DNA of 64,000 nucleotides from the NCBI GenBank assembly GCA_021234535.1, contig CM037840.1, positions 29,711,520 through 29,775,519 of the forward strand. Reading direction: 5' to 3'. Made by a program: the position numbers and the translations under genes. The stretch is from Stichopus chloronotus (lineage: Eukaryota; Echinodermata; Holothuroidea; Aspidochirotida; Stichopodidae). The notes below the pieces were generated by a model. That model ran no database searches. It saw nothing but the letters and a program-made list of their open reading frames with translations, and was not told the DNA's origin. Shown here one piece after another: positions 57,327 to 64,000 of this stretch; positions within the stretch are counted from its first letter, which is position 1; the number at the start of each line of letters is the position of its first letter.

Positions 57327-60300
57327 ATGGACTTTCGATTTCTATGGCAGGTCGTGATGATCACGACCGTCAGTATCATAGTCGTCGTTTTCCCAGTTCC
57401 TTCCGAAGGGCTCGAAACGACCGTTGGGAGTATGACGACAGAAACGACCGGCGAGTTCGTTGTCTACGACGGCGACGCAGATGACGGAGACACCGATGGG
57501 GTCTCACTCCCAAACCCCGCAACGTTACTTCGATCTATCCTTTCAGCGGAGACTGAGTTGGCCTTCATAGGGGCAGCCCTCGGGGACGGGGGCGCCTCGA
57601 GACCGGGGATCGTAAGTCACCTGGTATCCCAGGGAAACGTCTCGAATGATTGCCTTCTTGATGTTTCTACATACTTTCAAGATTTGTTGACATTCAAAGG
57701 ATATGCTATAAAAAGTAAGTAAAGCGTTAATGCATCATCCCTCATCACTTCATACCCAGATATAAATATTCTTTTTTTAATCGTATTTTCCTTTTTTTAT
57801 CCTGAATACTTTTCATCCTAATTTGCCGGATCCACGAAGGGCGAAGGGGGGGGGGGGGGATTTCCTCCTAGAATTCTCACACCAAGGAAATGTTAAAGAG
57901 GCTCATTGAGTTGTTTTGTGAAAGTCACTCAATTTTTCTAAACCGGTCAAGTTTCCTTCACATACAAATGACAAACAGTCAAACTAAAAGGATCCCAAAG
58001 TTTTACATACGTTGGAACATTAATGAGTGAGTAACCAACGATTAGATTTGGTTTTTGAAACTTTGTGACCAGACATTTTCACATTAGTACATTCACATGC
58101 ACACAATCAGAGCAAGTAACGGTCAAAAATTCGAAAAATTTGACAGTTTTCATATAAATATTGGATGTGAAACTTGATTGATTATGTTAATTGTGAGTAT
58201 TGTCGTGTGTTTGTATACTTCAAAGTCACCTCAATCTTTACTGATATCAACTCAATGAGCCCCTTTAACATCGTTTATTTTTACATATACATACAGCGTG
58301 TTAATGTCTAGTTTTCGTAATAATCGTATGCTGCATCTGGACCGTGCCATTTTCTCTCCTGATTTGCCCCCCCCCCCCCCACGATTCGGATCTGGATCCA
58401 GCAGTGACCCCCCTTGATACCCCATCGACCTAACAAAAATGCCATAGGGCCTACATTTGAAATATTTTATTCATTTTAATACTGGAGTCAGAATCTTACT
58501 ACAGACCTGCAGACCAAGTACAATTGAAGCCGAGTACAATTGAGTACTCCAGGGTCCCCCATCACATCCCTGATTGTCGTGTTCACGTAAATCATATTCT
58601 GTAATATTTCTGAAACCACAGATATCAAAAGTTCTTCAGGAAGAAAACTACAACACAAGTTTCAGTGTGAATTGGTTATCATCTCCTGAGTATATTTATG
58701 TACCAGAGACCTCTCGTATCAATTAGCTCAGTGTACTTAAGTATTGTAATATCGACCTAATTTACGTACATGTAAAAGTTTATAATATAATCATGCCATA
58801 TGCCAAATAAACTGACAATTAGAAATCAATATTATTGATTTTCATTTAATAAATGATTGTAGAATGTACTTTACACGTATGTATTATGTTCTGATGAAAG
58901 AATATTTTTTGCTTTACTTTCATGTATGAATATTTTTAAGGAGTTTTAATTCCCACGTACCTTCAGTGAGATCGTCCTACGCATCACTACCAAGTTACAC
59001 CAGTTTGAGTTACACCGGCCGATTGAAGTACGAAGGTAACTACGAATTATGCACCGGTATATCGTCCGATCTCGATGGGTCACCTTTCAAGGGACAATAT
59101 TGTCAAGCGAAAATACCACTCCCAACTGGGGTGAGTATCTTTTAATTCGAGTTATTACGAAGAGAGTTAAAGATTAAAAAACTGTCGTTAACCCATATTA
59201 ACTTACAAAATTTTGTTTCTATGTTTGTAAAACGAAAAGCTTCTAGCTTATCTCGAAAATCCGTTATTTTGTTTTCAAACAGCACAAATTACAGTTCGGT
59301 ATCTGCACTCCGCGGAGCTGCGACGCTGCGGACTTGGCAATATTTGTTAACAAGGGTGAGCGTAATTTTAAAAGTCTATACTGTTATCAAGTTATGACGT
59401 AACTATGGCCATTTTAGTCAGATCCATGCTCCATTGATGAACAAAGGAGCATAACTGCAGTTAATTCAATGCCACACCAAGACAAATTTGTATTTTTAGT
59501 TAGAGGGGGATTCTTTTAGCGCCAGGTAAGTAAAAATTAACAAATTGTCATGTCAAATTGGTAATTTGGAATAACAAATTTTTACTTTGTAATAACAAAT
59601 TACTAACAAGTAACAACAAATTAATGACTTTTTCCTCGCATGGTATTTACAGACTTTTGTAGGATTCAGCTTGCGAGGGGTTTACTTTCTGCAGATAAAC
59701 ACAAACTTAAGAGTTAGTTTCAGCTACCCAAACAAAACATATAAATGTTGCTTTCGTATACCTCTCTGATTAAGGGGATTGAGTTAAGGGCGTGCTCAAG
59801 TTTTTTTTTTTTTTGGGGGGGGGGGGTAATTTTGTCAAGTTGATCTTACCGTTTGCTTTGTACGTTGCGTCGATATACAGAAAAAAATGTTCGATCATGT
59901 ACGATTTTCTCTTTGTCATTTCTATTTATTTTCTCCTTTTTTTTTTTTGCCTCAGTGTTCGATGCATTAGGGGCGGAGACTGGCTTATCCTTCAATTGCG
60001 TCACTGATATACAGTGGACCGGAGGAGCTATTACAGTCTCGTAAGTCTGCAAAACTTTTAGGGGTTTTCTGTTTACTTTCTTTCTTCTCTGTTTCTATAA
60101 ATAAAATTTTCATTTCAGGCTGAAAGAAAAGGAAGCGAATACAAAACGACCATGTGGTGTCGCATCCTGTCTGTGACGAGTTTTAAGTGTGGGTGTGACA
60201 CGGGTGTGGCAGTGGGACATAAAAGAGTGTAGGATACCACTGTGCAGTGATGTGAGTGCGCCTAAGTTCTGTCTGTAGGTAGTGTTACTGAATATCCTTT

Positions 60301-63300
60301 GCGTTATATCTGTGTAACTCAATGTTTCCAATTACACTAATGACGTCATAAATCAAGCTAGTGTTTGAAATTCCCGTCCTTGGATATTACGACAAATTCA
60401 CGTCTATTATCTTTTGCAGACTTTTACTGGCGTTCTTTGCTGGATTCGTTTTCATCGGGACCATCTATGACGTAGTATTCGTAAATATGACGTCATGGAG
60501 GCCAACCGTAATGAAACCACAAAATACGCCATCATCGGACACAGAAATCCATTACAAGGGCAGGGAAATGGGAGGACAAGGAAAATATGCAGAAACTGGT
60601 GACCAGATTGACGGAACCGATTCGGCTATACATGGAGGTTCTGCTAATGGTATGGTGGATGGTGAGAATAATCAAAGTGACATTAGTCAGCCGAAGACCT
60701 CTAAAAAATCAGACGAAAATCGAACAAAAGAATCTGTTAATATTGAAGACAACCCAGAGGACAGAAATGAAGTAAAGTCGCGCATGCGTGGTAAGTGTTG
60801 AACGATTGTGGAATTCGAGAAGAAACTGAAGTTTTGTGTCTCAGTCCAACAGTACATTTGCCTTTATATTTTACATTCGGAAGTGAGTATAATACACTAA
60901 TACGTCGAGGATGCGGAAGTTGTTGATTGTGACGGATGGGGGGGGGGGGGAGGGGTGGGAGGTGTAGGATTAGGAACCACAAAGTGGGTTCAGTGCTTAT
61001 CTTCATTAACTATCGTCAGGTTATCTTGGGCCTCACTGAAACGTCGTTTTTTTTTATAAGTTCGTTTGCCAAACTGAATTGCCAAGTGAAAAATATGGTC
61101 GGGGAATTAAAAAACGATGGCAATTACTTAGAGAATTGAGTGAGCTGTTACACACACACACGTGACGGAACTATTCTCTGTCATGACGAGAAGAATCAAG
61201 ATTAAAGTGTAGAGGATTTTAAGTCGCTCGTCGTTTTGCATATGGAATCAAACCCCCGTGAATGAAGCAAAACAAAACGAACCAAAAAAAATGCATAAAA
61301 TCTTTCATTTTAAGAGACCGAAACGTTGATCTCTTTGGCAGAATTCCTCATCGATGGAACACTGAAGTCATTCTCACTCACCTCTAACGGCTCTCGCATC
61401 TTGGACACCGAGGACCGTACGGGGACCCTCGGGGCCCTCCACAGTATCCGCGTACTCTGCATTCTCTGGATCATATGGGGCCACAGCAATCTCTATCTGG
61501 GATACGGACGGATAGGTAATGTCACATGTACAATGATAATTAAGAACTTTCGTAATCACATTTCTTTTGCGTAGAAATATATTCCAGAAAACGTTTCGTA
61601 TTGCGACTGGGCTCGACACATGTTTTGAGTCATACCGGGTGTAATGTTCTCGCCTCGAGTTTTGTCATTTGATTTCTGTGTTTTCGTAAACTTTACCATT
61701 TGTAAAATGTTCTCCAGCTCTTTCTTTTCAAATTCCAATTACAATATTTTAGATTATGTTGTGGAACACTAATTTGAATGGTTTTTATTCAGTCTTTCTC
61801 AGTTGACTAGTGTTAAAAATTGGCACCTTGCGTAAGGTTCCTTGCCCTTACGATAATCGGAATGTCTTCGGCTGTTTTGAATAATAGTAAGGAAAAGGGC
61901 AGAAATGTACAAATTAAAAGAATAAATAACATTTTCACATCCATGCACCTCTATATGTACAAGGTATAATTCTTAGTTTCATGTACTTTTTTTGCATCTT
62001 TTCTTTTTCACCCATTACTTCATGTCCTTTTCATACTTTTTCATATATTCTTTTTTTTTTTTTTGTTATGGTATTTCATCTTTTTCTCAGATAACTTTCT
62101 CTATTTGCTCGACAACATCTCCGTTCAATTCTGGTATCGCAGCACCCTCAAGGCAACTTACGCTGTGGACACATTCTTCATGATCAGGTATGAATATTCA
62201 TAATGAGATGACCTCCTTGAACGATAAACCAATCATTCAGCCCACATTTGCTGTCAGCGTAAGTTGTATTGCTGCATTTCATCATAACCATCACATTTTA
62301 CCATCTTCTTTAGTTCTTTAATTCTCTTGACGTTGATTTTGTATCATCTTGTTTGTATACTGTTGTAAATTCAGAAATAAAACAAACAAACAAATAAACA
62401 ATCATTATCATGAAACAGAAAAAGGCACCACTGGAGAGCAACAATAGTAAGTGACGACAGTTTTTTTTTCGTTCTGTCATTTCTTCTAATCAAATTTATG
62501 ACTAAACATACTCCAATTTAGGTAAGAAGTTGTACTTGAAAGACTTATCTAGGCATTTATTTAGTTAGACATGTTGAGCACTTACTCCTGCACAGATACT
62601 CAATAGAAACTGTATTAATGTACCGTGCCTTGAATGCAATAATTTGTCACCACCCCGCTCTCTTTCTCTATGATACTACCTCGCCCATCTCTAGCAATTT
62701 TATTTATTAAATAATATGAATATGTATAAGCGTCAGTTCCAGATCGTTTGTGTAATAACATTTCACCAACAGGTAAACTTTGTAATTGCATCTCCACATT
62801 TTTTTTTATCAAACTGAATTTATACAACGTCGAGAGAGAACAAACACTATCGGAATACAAGCTGTTCACATGCACTCATTCATAACAACGGTGCTTCGAA
62901 ACCACACACAGAATTGCCATAATGTGCTAAAATCATGTCTCCAGAGAACCCTTTTCTGCATGATAGAACATGAGGTGATATCGAGTCACACCATTATGGT
63001 TAGTGTTTGTTCCTTCGATGAAACCTTATTATGTATGATATCATGTGAGGATTGGTTGCTTCGGAAATACTTGATTTATAGAAACCTATATTTAAATCAT
63101 ATCATCTGTAAGACTAATCATGTCTTTGGCCCTTTCTCAGTGGATTACTCGTTGCTTTCCTGACGTTAAAATCGATGGCAGCTTCTGGCGGGAGGATGAA
63201 CTGGTTTCTCTTTTATCTTCACCGGTACTGTCGTCTGACCCCGGTTTACATGATTTCGATAGGTATCTATGCGTCGCTACTGATTCATTTCAGCGACGGA

Positions 63301-63405
63301 CCAGACAATCGGGTCACTTTCCACCAAAACGAGGAAGTCTGCGCCAGATACTGGTGGGCCAACCTTCTCTACATCAGTAACTTTTTCCCTTACCCTACCA
63401 AACAA
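57327..63405 (+). CDS. Second NRF-6-like multi-pass acyltransferase-3 protein, 5' eight exons (runs off the window)
   Basis: Exons: 57327-57714, 58967-59130, 59283-59355, 59956-60040, 60420-60790, 61342-61515, 62091-62187 and 63141-63405. All phases agree, giving 539 aa with no stop; the last donor is GTACGT at 63406. Residues 1-28 look like a signal peptide. The lumenal Cys domain shows GNVSNDC, YELCTGI, GQYCQA, FGICTPRSC and FNCVTD. A first membrane helix (LLLAFFAGFVFIGTIYDVV) precedes a hydrophilic Asp/Glu/Gly/Lys linker, about 30 residues longer than in the paralogue on the left. The acyltransferase-3 part has IRVLCILWIIWGHS (conserved His408), VDTFFMISGLLVAF, FYLHRYCRLTPVYMI and YWWANLLYISNFFPYP. 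The remaining membrane helices must lie beyond 64000. It lies head to head with the paralogue at 34270-53990. Confidence 0.92.
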
Positions 63406-64000
63406 GTACGTATCATAAAGGGGTTTGACAAAAAATGTGCGATTTTGCGTAATGGAAAACTCACCAGATTTTTGAAAAAAAAAGAAAGAAAAAGCGCAAT
63501 ATAGCCCGATGGTAATTTCAAAAATCTGAGGCACAAAATGTAGCCGCTGAACCCTTCATTTACTTGAGTAAAACTGCTGTTCTGTTCATGTCCAATAAAA
63601 TTGAAAGTGGGGGGAAGATGGTTAGGGTTATCATTCTTTCGACCATCTACTTTACTCAGTATTTTCAGTGAGGGAAAGTTTAATTCACTTTTACTTTGTG
63701 ACTGTACTCAGTATATATCACTAACCTTTCCATAAATAAATTTGAACTCACTCGATAACAGAGTTGTCGGCACCCTAGGTAAGTTACCAAATCGTGAGTT
63801 CTCACTCCTTGACTTTCAGGTAGGCCATATCACTTCAATAGAAGCACAGGGACTGAGTGACGTGTGTAAGTGTGTGTGTGTGCTGTGGGGGGGGGGGGGG
63901 TGTTTGATGGAGGCAGCGTTGGGTGAGGATGAGGTGGGTGGGTTGAAGGGAGTAGCTGGAATCATCTCAACAATAAAGTATTCGTCTTACCGCCTTTCGT
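63406..64000 (+). other. Intron 8 of the second NRF-6-like gene (incomplete)
   Basis: No counterpart of the next paralogue exon (CMGWSWYLANDMQFF) was found before the window ends, so this is taken as intron. It contains a TG run followed by 14 G at 63887-63900. Confidence 0.75.

Noticed and set aside
60361..60801. Reading the 146-aa + frame as a separate small gene
   Set aside because: Positions 60420-60790 are an internal exon between phase-2 and phase-1 junctions of the second NRF-6-like gene; the flanking residues are intron.

Overview
This window looks like metazoan nuclear DNA, most likely from an echinoderm (sea cucumber or sea urchin type). The evidence is small phase-consistent GT-AG exons separated by kilobase introns, AT-rich intergenic DNA full of microsatellites, many words of the 'taggccta' and 'cctaacgttagg' type, and deuterostome-like protein families. 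The organism call is inference; no search could be run. No bacterial operons, rRNA, tRNA or CRISPR arrays were recognised.

Layout. (1) Positions 1-15011, + strand: the 3' part of a coiled-coil protein gene resembling the Bfr1 / proton-pump-interactor family. Seven exons join in frame to a stop at 15011; its 5' end is not in the window or was not recognised. Introns 4 and 5 each hold a copy of the same ~1.57 kb mobile element carrying a broken BEL/Pao-like gag segment. (2) 15012-23903: gene-poor DNA containing a degenerate array of about 17 units of ~69 bp (19125-20360). (3) 23904-29471, - strand: a complete six-exon pyrroline-5-carboxylate reductase gene (270 aa) with altered active-site-region motifs. 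(4) 29472-34269: intergenic, with a 156 bp palindromic MITE-like element and a hairpin upstream of the reductase gene. (5) 34270-53990, - strand: a complete 14-exon NRF-6-like (nose-resistant-to-fluoxetine) multi-pass acyltransferase-3 protein of 779 aa. Its introns hold a Penelope-like element fossil, DR1-containing repeats and minisatellites. (6) 53991-57326: the divergent intergenic region. (7) 57327-63405, + strand: the first eight exons (539 aa) of a second NRF-6-like gene, running off the right edge.

The two NRF-6-like genes lie head to head and share intron positions and phases through all eight comparable exons, three of them with identical lengths (73, 85 and 97 nt). They are therefore paralogues from an inverted duplication, possibly sharing a regulatory region. 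Coding exons were found by joining splice sites so that phase and family similarity both held; exon coordinates are in each gene's evidence field. All family calls rest on recognising sequence patterns by eye.
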